DNA of 20,043 nucleotides, taken from JBLHOS01 sp047623825. GTDB taxonomy: Bacteria; Pseudomonadota; Alphaproteobacteria; Rhodobacterales; Rhodobacteraceae. The position numbers and the translations under genes are program-made. The notes under the pieces were generated by a model, which was given only the letters and a program-made list of their open reading frames with translations, had not been told where the DNA came from and made no database searches. This document shows positions 1 to 7,919 of the stretch, one piece after another. Positions within the stretch are counted from its first letter, which is position 1; every line of letters starts with the position of its first letter. The stretch covers positions 1 to 20,043 of the forward strand of contig JBLHOS010000057.1 in assembly GCA_047623825.1 (NCBI GenBank), written 5' to 3'.

Positions 1-2
1 TA

Positions 3-377
3 TTCCGACATCCTTTAGCTAAGGTCTGGTCAGACGCGCACATGGTTTTGCTGGGCGATGCGGCGCACCCAACGTTGCCGTTTTTGGCCCAAGGGGCCAA
101 CATGGCGTTGGAAGATGCTTGGGTTCTGGCGGATTGTCTGGCGCAAGACGCAGATCAAACCGTGGCATTTGCGCGGTTTGAGGAACGTCGCCGTGCGCGC
201 TGTGCCCGCATTGTTGAGGCTGCATCACGCAATGCAGAAAATTATCACCTTCGCCCTGGCCCATACCGATTTGCCACCCATACTGCACTGCGAATGGCCA
301 CACGATTTGCCCCGCACTTGGCTGCCAATCGATTTGAATGGCTTTATGGTCACGATGTGACGCACGGGTCGGAATAG
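3..377 (+). CDS. FAD-dependent monooxygenase, C-terminal part (5' end outside window)
   Basis: The frame is open from base 3 and closes with TAG at 375-377, so only about 124 C-terminal residues are present. The sequence V-L-L-G-D-A-A-H-P-T followed by LPFLAQGANMALEDA is the C-terminal FAD-contacting motif (GDAAHP...GxNxxxEDA) of class A flavoprotein aromatic hydroxylases, such as salicylate 1-monooxygenase and UbiH-like enzymes. These use NAD(P)H and O2 to hydroxylate or decarboxylatively hydroxylate aromatic rings in the cytoplasm. The ATG at 42 is an internal methionine, because coding sequence in the same frame (FRHPLAKVWSDAH) precedes it. The end of the protein (RFEWLYGHDVT) resembles salicylate hydroxylase-like members. 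Substrate cannot be told from this fragment. The gene converges on the exonuclease gene and is followed by an 88-nt palindromic repeat that may terminate its transcript. Confidence 0.85.
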   Translation, partial: FRHPLAKVWSDAHMVLLGDAAHPTLPFLAQGANMALEDAWVLADCLAQDADQTVAFARFEERRRARCARIVEAASRNAENYHLRPGPYRFATHTALRMATRFAPHLAANRFEWLYGHDVTHGSE

Positions 378-390
378 ACAGAGTATCAAA

Positions 391-478
391 GCCTCCGGTG
401 GGGATATTTTTGGAATAAGGAAGCCATAATTTTACTAAAATGGCGCTTTTTCTTGGCAGCAATACTCCCGCCGGAGGC
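391..478 (+). repeat. 88-nt palindromic intergenic repeat, copy A
   Basis: The element starts with GCCTCCGG and ends with CCGGAGGC, so its ends are inverted repeats; the outer ~18 nt pair imperfectly. The centre holds an A/T hairpin (ATTTTA-C-TAAAAT, flanked by GCC/GGC) followed by GCTTTTTC. It aligns without gaps to 9768-9855 read on the - strand, about 69 of 88 positions identical by hand count. It lies between two convergent genes, 14 nt after the monooxygenase stop, and its T-run follows the hairpin in the + direction. It could therefore act as a terminator. Confidence 0.75.
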
Positions 479-495
479 AACCGACGCGGCGTCGC

Positions 496-1275
496 TCAGG
501 CCGCCAGATCAATCCAGACGGGCACATGATCTGAGGGTCTTTCGCGACCGCGTACCACGCTGGTAATCTGGCAATCTTGCAGCAGATCGGCGGCTTGTGG
601 GCTTAAAAGCAAATGATCGATGCGGATGCCATTGTTCTTTTCCCAGGCTCCGGCCTGATAATCCCAAAACGAATAATGTCCCGGACCGGATGTGCGAGCG
701 CGAAACGCCTCGGTAAAGCCAAGATACAGTAGACGGCGAAACGCTGCACGACTTTCGGGCAGCGCTAACGCATCCGTTTGCCAGATCTCCGGACGGGCTG
801 CATCTTCGTCTTGGGGAATAATATTGTAATCACCGGCCATGATGACTGGCATTTCACTGTCCAACAGGGCGCGGGCGCGGGTTTCCATTCGCGCCATCCA
901 GGCAAGTTTGTAATCGTATTTTGGCCCTGGAACTGGATTGCCATTGGGCAAGTAAAGGCCACAAACGCGCACGGCGGTTTCGCCAATTACCGTCGCCTCG
1001 ATCCAGCGGGCCTGTTCATCGCTATCATCGCCGGGCAAGCCGCGGGTCACGTCTTCTAGGGGAAGTTTTGATAAAATTGCGACGCCATTAAAGCCTTTTT
1101 GGCCATGGGTTTCGACCTGGTAGCCACGATCTTCAAACATTTCACGGGGGAAGTTTTCATCGACCGATTTGACTTCTTGCAGCAAGGCGACTTCGGGTTG
1201 TGCCTCATCTAACCAGTCACACAAGGCGGAAAATCTGGCTTTGATCCCGTTGATATTGAACGTTGCGATGATCAT
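496..1275 (-). CDS. xth: Exodeoxyribonuclease III (AP endonuclease)
   Basis: A 259-residue member of the EEP (endonuclease/exonuclease/phosphatase) superfamily, the usual length for XthA/ExoA. It nicks DNA 5' to abasic sites in base-excision repair and degrades duplex DNA 3' to 5'. Visible motifs are N7-I-N-G-I near the N terminus, the metal-binding glutamate E34 in LLQEVK, Y109 in GLYLPNG, the catalytic pair D149/N151 in AGDYNI, and the terminal S248-D-H-P/V motif in PSDHVPVW. The start at 1275 (MIIATFNINGIK) matches where the family begins; the frame continues upstream for 56 codons but that part does not look like the fold. No strong Shine-Dalgarno precedes it. It is transcribed alone and converges on the monooxygenase. 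Confidence 0.95.
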   Translation of the reverse strand: MIIATFNINGIKARFSALCDWLDEAQPEVALLQEVKSVDENFPREMFEDRGYQVETHGQKGFNGVAILSKLPLEDVTRGLPGDDSDEQARWIEATVIGETAVRVCGLYLPNGNPVPGPKYDYKLAWMARMETRARALLDSEMPVIMAGDYNIIPQDEDAARPEIWQTDALALPESRAAFRRLLYLGFTEAFRARTSGPGHYSFWDYQAGAWEKNNGIRIDHLLLSPQAADLLQDCQITSVVRGRERPSDHVPVWIDLAA

Positions 1276-1751
1276 GAGTTTGCCCATTCTGGTCCGGATG
1301 TTGCGGTTGTGCCCGCAAATGGTGGGTAATCCAAGCCCGATGTGATCGCTGCGAGACACAAGTTCAGCGTTGAGGGGATACGATAGGCAGTGTTGCCGCA
1401 AAATACGATGGTGACCGACTGTAATTCTGCAATGGGCGGTCACAGGCCGTCATCGTTCTGACACGATAGTAGTATGCGACTTATCACTGTGCGGCGACAT
1501 CGACTTGGGACTTTTGACGCATGCTGATGACAAGACGTTCGCGGGCCGGTGATCACCAATTTTGCAGGTTTTTTAATTTTGTGTTGGTAGCGGTTTATGG
1601 CGCGCTTGATCCGGCGACAGGACATGATTGGCCGCAAACGCCTAAGCAGTTTCCCGATCAGGCATTTGCGATACCCCCCATGTGGTTCAAAAGCCGCGAC
1701 TGCGTCTGATGCAGACCCCGCGGCGATGATCTTGATGCGTCCGCTAGCTGG
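1276..1751. other. Stretch without a convincing gene
   Basis: These 476 bases separate the exonuclease start from the end of the STAS-like gene. The best open frames are 62 codons on + (1521-1709) and 65 codons on - (1440-1637). They overlap one another, have no clear ribosome binding site, and third positions show little G/C preference. I recognise neither product. The exonuclease promoter must lie near 1280-1450, but no good -35/-10 pair stands out. It may be a decayed gene or plain intergenic DNA. Confidence 0.5.
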
Positions 1752-2138
1752 CTAACGACCGGCTGCTGCCAGCCATGCCCGAGCGGCCTCCTCTTGATCC
1801 GTATCAAAGGATTTGATCACGAGATTTGGGATCAGGGCACTTTCCAAGCCTGCCCAGACCCGAACCCAGGATTGGTCAGTCAGAAGAGCGATTTTGTCGA
1901 TCTTCTTGATCATGCCCATCAATTGTGGCCAATGACGCAGTTCAACTGCGATGGCGCCCAGGGTCGGCCATTGAACATCTTTGGCACGCATCAACATGCC
2001 ACCATGGGACATGTGTTCAACAGTTGGGATCAGCATCTCTAGGGCAACTTCCATTGAGATGGCCGTCATGGCGCCATGCGCCTCAATCACCAAAAGGTCT
2101 GAGCCTTCAAGTTTAGCAGAAAAAAGCGGTTCGGTCAT
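1752..2138 (-). CDS. SpoIIAA/STAS-like protein
   Basis: A 128-residue soluble protein. Its alternating hydrophobic strands and amphipathic helices (LLVIEAHGAMTAIS near 15-28, KIALLTDQSWVR in the second half, ending with KSFDTDQEEAARAWL) match the SpoIIAA-like STAS/SEC14 family found widely as short stand-alone bacterial proteins. Function in this family is poorly defined; lipid or small-ligand binding has been suggested. AGGAGG lies six bases upstream of the ATG, which fixes the start firmly. There is no membrane segment or signal peptide. It is followed on the same strand by the non-coding stretch before xth, and preceded by the Fe-S carrier gene 74 bases upstream on the same strand; the two could be cotranscribed. 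Confidence 0.75.
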   Translation of the reverse strand: MTEPLFSAKLEGSDLLVIEAHGAMTAISMEVALEMLIPTVEHMSHGGMLMRAKDVQWPTLGAIAVELRHWPQLMGMIKKIDKIALLTDQSWVRVWAGLESALIPNLVIKSFDTDQEEAARAWLAAAGR

Positions 2139-2212
2139 CGGGTCCTCCTGACAGATGCACGACTTTAGGCCGGGGAAAATGCCCGGGCTATGATCTGCAT
2201 CAATAAAGGAGA

Positions 2213-2551
2213 TTACATCGAGAAGGACGTACCACAGCCACAGCTGGACGATGCGTTGGGATTTTCGATCGTGAACCGCGCACCAATCAGCTCTTCGGTG
2301 AAATCGATCACTGCATCCGCCAAGAACGGCAACGAGGTGGCGTCAACCACCACTTTTTGACCGGCACGCTCCAAGATCAGATCGTCGATTGCCGGGTCAT
2401 CAAGTTTGATCTCATACTGAAACCCCGAACACCCGCCGCCCTCAACTGCGACGCGCAACGCCTTGATGCCGATCGCACCTTCGTTGATCTCAGCAAGCCG
2501 AGCATAAGCCCGGTCGGTTACTTTGGGTGGGATTGTCAGCTGCATTATCAT
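2213..2551 (-). CDS. erpA: A-type iron-sulfur cluster carrier (ErpA/HesB family)
   Basis: The protein has about 112 residues and the three conserved cluster-binding cysteines of the A-type carriers: C41 in GGGCSGFQY, and C104 and C106 in the C-terminal SSCGCGTSF. Proteins of this type receive Fe-S clusters from the SUF/ISC scaffold and deliver them to client apoproteins. ErpA, IscA and SufA cannot be fully separated by eye; the isolated location and the GVAVEGGGCSG-type centre favour ErpA. Two starts are possible: ATG 2551, five bases after GGAG, or ATG 2545, eleven bases after it. I chose 2551 on spacing; the conserved part begins at QLTIPPKVT either way. It is divergent from dgt. Confidence 0.88.
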   Translation of the reverse strand: MIMQLTIPPKVTDRAYARLAEINEGAIGIKALRVAVEGGGCSGFQYEIKLDDPAIDDLILERAGQKVVVDATSLPFLADAVIDFTEELIGARFTIENPNASSSCGCGTSFSM

Positions 2552-2681
2552 GATCACTCCGGCAGGGCCGCTCAACGGTGTTATCTCCGTCATATTTACA
2601 ATATAAGCCGAACAACGGCGCCCGACAAGAACCCCGGGGGACAGGGGCACTGGCGTGAGGCAATTAAGAAGGATGGCCCTG

Positions 2682-3836
2682 ATGCTGGCAGCCTATGCTT
2701 GCGACCCTGAACAAAGCCGTGGGCGGCTGATCGCAGAAGAAGAAAGTGTGTTTCGGTCTTGTTTTCAGCGGGATAGGGACCGGATCATTCATGCAACAGC
2801 CTTTCGGCGGCTAAAACACAAGACCCAAGTTTTTGTGGAGCATGAGGGGGATCATTACCGCACCCGGCTGACCCACTCGATCGAGGTGGCGCAGGTGGCG
2901 CGCACGATTGGTCGGGCGTTGGGGCTGAATGAGGACCTGACTGAGGCCGTGGCACTGGCCCACGATCTGGGGCACACGCCCTTTGGTCATACGGGTGAGG
3001 ACGCATTGAACGGGTTGATGGCGCCCTATGGCGGGTTTGACCACAATGCGCAGGCGCTGAAGATCGTGACATCCCTAGAGCGCCATTATGCAGATTTTAA
3101 CGGACTTAATCTGACGTGGGAGTGTCTTGAGGGGATTGCCAAACACAACGGGCCGGTGACAGGAATTTTGCCTTTTGCGTTATTAGATTATGACGCCCGT
3201 CATGATCTGGAATTAGGCAGTTATGCCAGTGCCGAGGCGCAGGTCGCAGCAATCTCAGATGATGTCGCCTACAACAATCACGATCTGGCAGACGGGTTGC
3301 GCGCTGGTCTGTTCACGGATTCCGATATTTCTGAGCTGCCAGTTATCGGCGCGGCATATGCGCAAGTTGATATGCGCTATCCCGGTCTGGATGAGAAACG
3401 CCGGCGAGGCGAGGCGCTGCGCCATGTTTTCGGCGTCATGGTACATGATGTGATCACACAATCACGGATCGGGTTGCAACGGGCCAATCCCGCCAGTGCG
3501 ACAGAAATCCGTGGTCTTGGGTATCAGGTGATCCGGTTCTCAGACAAATTATTTTCCGATCTAAAGGACATCCGCTCGTTTTTGTTTGCACACATGTATC
3601 GGGCCCCAAGTGTGATTGAGATGCGGACACAAGTGACCGCCGTGGTTGAGGATCTGTTCCCGCTGTTTATGGCGCGGCCTGATGTTTTGCCTGAGGAATG
3701 GCATGATGATCTGGCACGGGCTCGTGATGACACGGCTGTTGCCCGGATTGTGGCGGACTACCTTGCTGGAATGACGGACCGGTTTGCATTGCAAGAGCAC
3801 GCGCGGCTAGTCGGTGAAGGGGCCCCTCCCGCCTGA
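2682..3836 (+). CDS. dgt: dGTPase-like deoxyribonucleoside triphosphohydrolase
   Basis: A 384-residue HD-domain protein that cleaves dNTPs to deoxynucleoside plus triphosphate, controlling dNTP pools. The N-terminal segment SRGR...FQRDRDRIIHATAFRRLKHKTQVF is the signature of the type-2 dGTPase family, close to E. coli Dgt. The metal ligands are visible: H65 in RLTHSIEVA, H94-D95 in AHDLGHTPFGH, and the later aspartate in SDDVAYNNHD. I start at ATG 2682 because AGAAGGA lies eight bases upstream and the protein then begins MLAAYACDPEQSRGR, as expected. The earlier GTG at 2655 and ATG at 2673 would overlap or precede that ribosome site. It leads the + strand series; 180 bases with repeat-like structure separate it from argS. 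Confidence 0.93.
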   Translation: MLAAYACDPEQSRGRLIAEEESVFRSCFQRDRDRIIHATAFRRLKHKTQVFVEHEGDHYRTRLTHSIEVAQVARTIGRALGLNEDLTEAVALAHDLGHTPFGHTGEDALNGLMAPYGGFDHNAQALKIVTSLERHYADFNGLNLTWECLEGIAKHNGPVTGILPFALLDYDARHDLELGSYASAEAQVAAISDDVAYNNHDLADGLRAGLFTDSDISELPVIGAAYAQVDMRYPGLDEKRRRGEALRHVFGVMVHDVITQSRIGLQRANPASATEIRGLGYQVIRFSDKLFSDLKDIRSFLFAHMYRAPSVIEMRTQVTAVVEDLFPLFMARPDVLPEEWHDDLARARDDTAVARIVADYLAGMTDRFALQEHARLVGEGAPPA

Positions 3837-3870
3837 GCGCGACCTGCGGTCACCCCCAGTTGGGCGTGGC

Positions 3871-3924
3871 AGGACCGCGAACGCGATCCTGCTGCCTCCG
3901 GCGGGAGTAGTTGGACCAGGAAAA
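3871..3924 (+). repeat. Half copy of the GCCTCCGG repeat beside an imperfect palindrome
   Basis: From 3894 to 3924 the sequence GCCTCCGGCGGGAGTA followed by GTTGGACCAGGAAAA matches one end of the 88-nt element (compare 9768-9798 on +, 25 of 31 positions the same by hand count). No matching second half follows. Immediately upstream, AGGACCGCGAACGCGATCCT (3871-3890) is a near-perfect 20-bp palindrome. It sits between dgt and argS. There is no T-run, so a terminator role is doubtful. Confidence 0.5.
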
Positions 3925-4016
3925 TCGCTATGTGGAGAATTACGTGGCGTGGGCGCGGCATTGACCTTGGACACGCGCGTGTTAAACCCCGTCAATCCTA
4001 ATTCGGAAGCTTTGAT

Positions 4017-5759
4017 ATGACCCTTTTTGCTGATATTCGCGAACTTGTTTTGCAGCGCCTGTTGGTATTGGCCGATCAGGGTGTAATTCCGGCAGGGTTG
4101 GACATGGGTAATGTCACCGTTGAGCCGCCGCGCGATGCAGCCCACGGAGATATGGCGACCAATGCCGCAATGGTTTTGGCCAAACCTGCCAAGATGAATC
4201 CACGTGAAATTGCGACTGCCCTTGCGGGTGAGTTGGCCCATGATCCGCGGATTGACGCGGTTGAGATCGCGGGCCCCGGTTTTTTGAATTTGCGAATGTC
4301 GGCTGATACTTGGCGTGATGTCATTCGGGGCGTGTTGCGGTCTGGGGCGCAGTATGGTCGGTCTGATCTGGGGCAGGGCCTGAAGGTCAATGTTGAATAT
4401 GTCAGCGCCAATCCAACTGGGCCGTTGCATGTGGGCCACACGCGGGGCGCTGTCTTTGGCGATGCGTTGGCCAGCCTGCTGGCATTTACGGGCCATATCG
4501 TGACCCGTGAATACTACATCAATGATGGGGGCGGGCAGGTCGACGTTCTGGCCCGCTCTGTCTATCTGCGGTATCTTGAGGCCCATGGCAAAGAGGTCGC
4601 TTTTGTCGATGGAACCTATCCCGGCGATTATCTAATTGAGGTCGGGCAGGCGCTGAAAGACAAGGTGGGCGATGCATGGGTTGATCAGCCTGAGGAGGTT
4701 TGGCTAAGTGAAGTTCGGACCTTCGCAACCGCCGCGATGATGGACATGATCCGTGCCGATCTGGATGCTTTGGGCGTTCGGATGGACGTATTTTACAGTG
4801 AGAAATCACTGTATGGGACGGGCCTTATTGAGGCGGCAATCGCTGATTTGCGAGATAAGGGCCTGATCTACGAAGGCACGCTTGATCCACCCAAAGGCAA
4901 AGCGATGGAGGATTGGGAGCCCCGCAAACAGACCCTTTTCAGGTCCACCGAACATGGTGATGATGTTGATCGCCCGGTCATGAAATCTGATGGCAGCTGG
5001 ACCTATTTTGCGCCAGACATCGCCTATCATTTCGATAAGGTTTCCAGAGGGTTCGATGCCCTTATTGATGTTTTTGGTGCAGATCACGGTGGCTATGTTA
5101 AACGGATGAAGGCCGCCGTTTCGGCCCTGTCTGGTGGGCGTGTACCATTAGATGTTAAGCTGACGCAGCTGGTGAAATTGCAGCGTGATGGCCAAGAGCT
5201 TAAGATGTCGAAACGCGCCGGAACCTTTGTGACGCTGCGCGATGTGGTTGAGATGGTCGGGGCCGATGCGACCCGGTTTGTCATGCTGACCCGCAAGAAC
5301 GATGCCCCTCTGGATTTTGACGTCGACAAGGTGCGTGAGCAGTCCAAAGACAACCCGGTTTTTTATGTTCAATACGCACATGCGCGGATTGCATCGGTCT
5401 TGCGCAAGGCTGCTGATCTGGTTCCCGCCACCTCTGATGACATTCTGGCCGAAGTCGATTTATCGAACCTGTCGCACCCAAGTGAGATGGCGCTGGCGGC
5501 GAAAATCGCTGAATGGCCGCGGTTGGTTGAGACTGCCTCCAAGACCCATGAGCCGCACCGAGTGGCCTTCTACCTCTACGATTTGGCGGGTGAATTGCAT
5601 GGATTGTGGAACAAAGGCAATTCTGAACCGGGCTTGCGCTTCCTCCAAGATGACAATCTTGCCGCCACGCAGGCAAAACTTGCGCTTATCCGTGCTGTAG
5701 CCGTTGTTATTTCCAACGGTCTTGGTATCTTGGGGGTAACTCCGGTCGAGGAAATGTGA
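4017..5759 (+). CDS. argS: Arginyl-tRNA synthetase
   Basis: A 580-residue class I aminoacyl-tRNA synthetase, normal length for bacterial ArgS. It charges tRNA-Arg with arginine in the cytoplasm. Domains in order: N-terminal additional domain (about 1-110), the Rossmann catalytic core with the HIGH-type signature H138-V-G-H in PTGPLHVGHTRGAVFGD, the KMSKS-type loop K396-M-S-K-R, and the C-terminal DALR anticodon-binding helical domain from about residue 445 to the end. GGAAG seven bases before the ATG supports the start. The SPOR gene follows after 105 bases, so the two may or may not share a transcript. A short GGGATC-T-GATCCC palindrome just after the stop has no T-run and is unlikely to terminate transcription. 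Confidence 0.97.
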   Translation: MTLFADIRELVLQRLLVLADQGVIPAGLDMGNVTVEPPRDAAHGDMATNAAMVLAKPAKMNPREIATALAGELAHDPRIDAVEIAGPGFLNLRMSADTWRDVIRGVLRSGAQYGRSDLGQGLKVNVEYVSANPTGPLHVGHTRGAVFGDALASLLAFTGHIVTREYYINDGGGQVDVLARSVYLRYLEAHGKEVAFVDGTYPGDYLIEVGQALKDKVGDAWVDQPEEVWLSEVRTFATAAMMDMIRADLDALGVRMDVFYSEKSLYGTGLIEAAIADLRDKGLIYEGTLDPPKGKAMEDWEPRKQTLFRSTEHGDDVDRPVMKSDGSWTYFAPDIAYHFDKVSRGFDALIDVFGADHGGYVKRMKAAVSALSGGRVPLDVKLTQLVKLQRDGQELKMSKRAGTFVTLRDVVEMVGADATRFVMLTRKNDAPLDFDVDKVREQSKDNPVFYVQYAHARIASVLRKAADLVPATSDDILAEVDLSNLSHPSEMALAAKIAEWPRLVETASKTHEPHRVAFYLYDLAGELHGLWNKGNSEPGLRFLQDDNLAATQAKLALIRAVAVVISNGLGILGVTPVEEM

Positions 5760-5864
5760 GGGGATCTGATCCCGAATAACTCACCAAGCACCGGGCGAGC
5801 AGGCAAATAAGACCCCGGGATGCCGCGTGCGCGGGCTGCCCATGTCGGGACAACGAGGGCAGTC

Positions 5865-6890
5865 ATGGCAGATAGAGAATATTTTGAACAATCGTCTGAC
5901 GATCCGTCACATGGGGCCGGACTTGCGTCAGGTGCCGCCGTGATGTTGAACTGGCTAGGGGCATTTATGTCCGTTGGCCTTGTTGTTGGCATGGCAATTT
6001 GGGCCTGGCAGTTGACCGTTCGCGATGTCAGCGGCATTCCGGTGATCCGAGCGATCGAAGGCCCGATGCGGATCGCCCCCGAAAATCCGGGTGGCGCACA
6101 AGCCGATCATCAGGGTCTGGCCGTAAATGTGATTAAAGAGGGCGAAGAGGCCGGGGCAGTTCCAGACAGTTTGGTTCTTGCGCCGCCGCCGGTCGATCTG
6201 GATGGTATTGTTTTGGCTGAGGCACCGGTTCAAGCCGAGACCCCGGTTTTGGCTGAAGCCGCGATTTTGTCGGCCCCGTCTTTACCCGTTGCGCTGGCCG
6301 TATCTGCACCTGCGCAGGTCGCGAATGCTAACGGTGTAACCGAACAAACGCTCAGCTTGATTGACCGGCTTGTGCAATCTGCGACGCTGCTTGAGCCGCT
6401 TGAGGAGGGGCCGCAGGTGACGCGACCCACCGATGACGGCCGAGTGGCAACATTGCAAAACTCGGCGATCTCAATCTCTGTGCCCGGTGTTCGCCGTTCA
6501 CCAAGGCCAACCTCGCGTCCTGCGGATTTGCAATTGGCCTCATTCTCCTCCTCTGCCAGCATATCGAACGCCGATGCGGTCGCAGAGGACACAGCAAGAA
6601 TTGCGGCCCCGCAACAGATTGATGCAACAACCCTGGAAACCGGGACGCGTCTTGTGCAACTTGGTGCCTTTGACGACCCTGAAACCGCCCAAGCGGAATG
6701 GGAGCGGTTGACCCGTAACTTCCCGGATTATTTCGCGGGCCGGGGCCGAGTGGTGCAACAAGCAACATCCGGCGGACGAGAGTTCTACCGGCTGCGCGCC
6801 CATGGCTTTGACGATCTAAGTGATGCGCGACGCTTTTGCACGGCGCTGTTGGCTCAAGGGGCAGCCTGCATTCCGGTCACGGTCCGTTAG
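5865..6890 (+). CDS. SPOR-domain inner-membrane protein
   Basis: A 341-residue protein with a cytoplasmic N terminus, one membrane helix (about 25-49: MLNWLGAFMSVGLVVGMAIW), a long low-complexity periplasmic linker rich in Ala, Pro, Glu and Val (about 90-255), and a C-terminal SPOR domain (about 260-341, starting TRLVQLGAFDD). SPOR domains bind peptidoglycan stripped of its stem peptides and localise proteins to the septum, as in FtsN and DedD. The architecture fits this role, but the linker gives no specific identity. I start at ATG 5865, with GAGGG five bases upstream; the frame is open from 5820 but the first 15 codons look non-coding. The next gene, nagZ, starts four bases after its stop, so the two are probably coupled. 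Confidence 0.88.
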   Translation: MADREYFEQSSDDPSHGAGLASGAAVMLNWLGAFMSVGLVVGMAIWAWQLTVRDVSGIPVIRAIEGPMRIAPENPGGAQADHQGLAVNVIKEGEEAGAVPDSLVLAPPPVDLDGIVLAEAPVQAETPVLAEAAILSAPSLPVALAVSAPAQVANANGVTEQTLSLIDRLVQSATLLEPLEEGPQVTRPTDDGRVATLQNSAISISVPGVRRSPRPTSRPADLQLASFSSSASISNADAVAEDTARIAAPQQIDATTLETGTRLVQLGAFDDPETAQAEWERLTRNFPDYFAGRGRVVQQATSGGREFYRLRAHGFDDLSDARRFCTALLAQGAACIPVTVR

Positions 6891-6893
6891 TCC

Positions 6894-7919
6894 ATGGCCC
6901 CATCCCAGTCTGCGACAATTCTGGGATGTCTTGGTAGTTGCCTATCAGCGCCCGAGGCTGCGTTCTTTCGCAATGCGAACCCGTGGGGGTTTATCCTATT
7001 TGCCCGCAATATCGAGAACCCTGATCAGCTGCGCCGCTTAACCGGCCAACTTCGCGATGCCGTAGGCTGGAACGCACCGATCCTGATCGATCAAGAGGGC
7101 GGGCGCGTTCAGCGGATGGGTCCACCACATTGGCGTAAATGGTTCGCCCCAATGGACCAGATCACCAAGGCTGGCCCTGATGGCGCCGCGCGGTCTATGT
7201 ATCTGCGCTCTTGTCTGATCGGGGCGGAACTGGCGGCTGTCGGCATTGATGTCAGCTGTTCGCCGATGGCCGATATTGCCCGGCCACAGACGCATCCCTT
7301 TTTGAAAAACCGTACTTACGGTGATGATTTGGCGGGCGTGATTGGTGCCGCACGGGCCGTGGCAGACGGTCTTTTGGCGTCTGGTGTGCTGCCGGTGCTA
7401 AAACATATTCCAGGTCATGGATTGGGGTCGGTCGACAGCCATCATGATTTGCCAACGGTCACGGCATCCCGGTCGCAGCTGCTGGCTGAGGATTTTGCGG
7501 CCTTTGCAGCCCTGTCAGACCTGCCAATGGCGATGACTGCGCATGTGGTCTATGAGGCATTTGATGATCAGCGTCCGGCCACATTGTCGCCGATCCTGAT
7601 GGACCTTATTCGTAGCCAGATTGGATTTTCGGGGCTGGTGATGACCGATGATCTGTCGATGAACGCATTGCCCGGAACGTTGGCGGCGCGTGCCGCAGGT
7701 GCGCGTGCTGCTGGTGTGGATGTGATCTTGCATTGCAATGGTGAGCCGTCGGAAATGCGCGACGTGGTTGCGGCGGCAGGTGTGCTGGACGCGCAGGCCG
7801 CTGACCGCGCAAACGCAGCCCTCGCCCGCCGATCTGCGCCCGATTTGCTTGACATCGCGGCTGTGGAGGCTGAACTGGAACTGCTTTTGCAAGGGAGCGT
7901 TTATGACAGTGCCGAATGA
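6894..7919 (+). CDS. nagZ: Beta-N-acetylhexosaminidase, GH3 (NagZ)
   Basis: A 341-residue single-domain glycoside hydrolase family 3 enzyme, typical NagZ length. It removes N-acetylglucosamine from anhydro-muropeptides in the cytoplasm during cell-wall recycling, and in some bacteria this feeds beta-lactamase induction. Seen in the sequence: the substrate-binding segment LIDQEGGRVQRM (64-75), the NagZ signature K170-HIPGHG with the downstream D181-S-H-H dyad loop that supplies the general acid/base histidine, and the nucleophile in MTDDLSM (D252). There is no signal peptide. It begins four bases after the SPOR gene and its last 17 bases overlap the scpA start, so the whole set is likely one operon. 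Confidence 0.95.
   Translation: MAPSQSATILGCLGSCLSAPEAAFFRNANPWGFILFARNIENPDQLRRLTGQLRDAVGWNAPILIDQEGGRVQRMGPPHWRKWFAPMDQITKAGPDGAARSMYLRSCLIGAELAAVGIDVSCSPMADIARPQTHPFLKNRTYGDDLAGVIGAARAVADGLLASGVLPVLKHIPGHGLGSVDSHHDLPTVTASRSQLLAEDFAAFAALSDLPMAMTAHVVYEAFDDQRPATLSPILMDLIRSQIGFSGLVMTDDLSMNALPGTLAARAAGARAAGVDVILHCNGEPSEMRDVVAAAGVLDAQAADRANAALARRSAPDLLDIAAVEAELELLLQGSVYDSAE

Noticed and set aside
19..480. 153-codon open frame on the - strand
   Set aside because: It is antisense to the monooxygenase and starts inside the 88-nt repeat; the protein looks like no known family and the sense gene has clear motifs.
3807..4586. 259-codon open frame on the - strand
   Set aside because: Mostly antisense to argS, whose motifs and length are intact. 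The protein shows no domain pattern.
5761..5773. GGGATC-T-GATCCC palindrome after argS as a terminator
   Set aside because: The loop is one base and there is no T-run.
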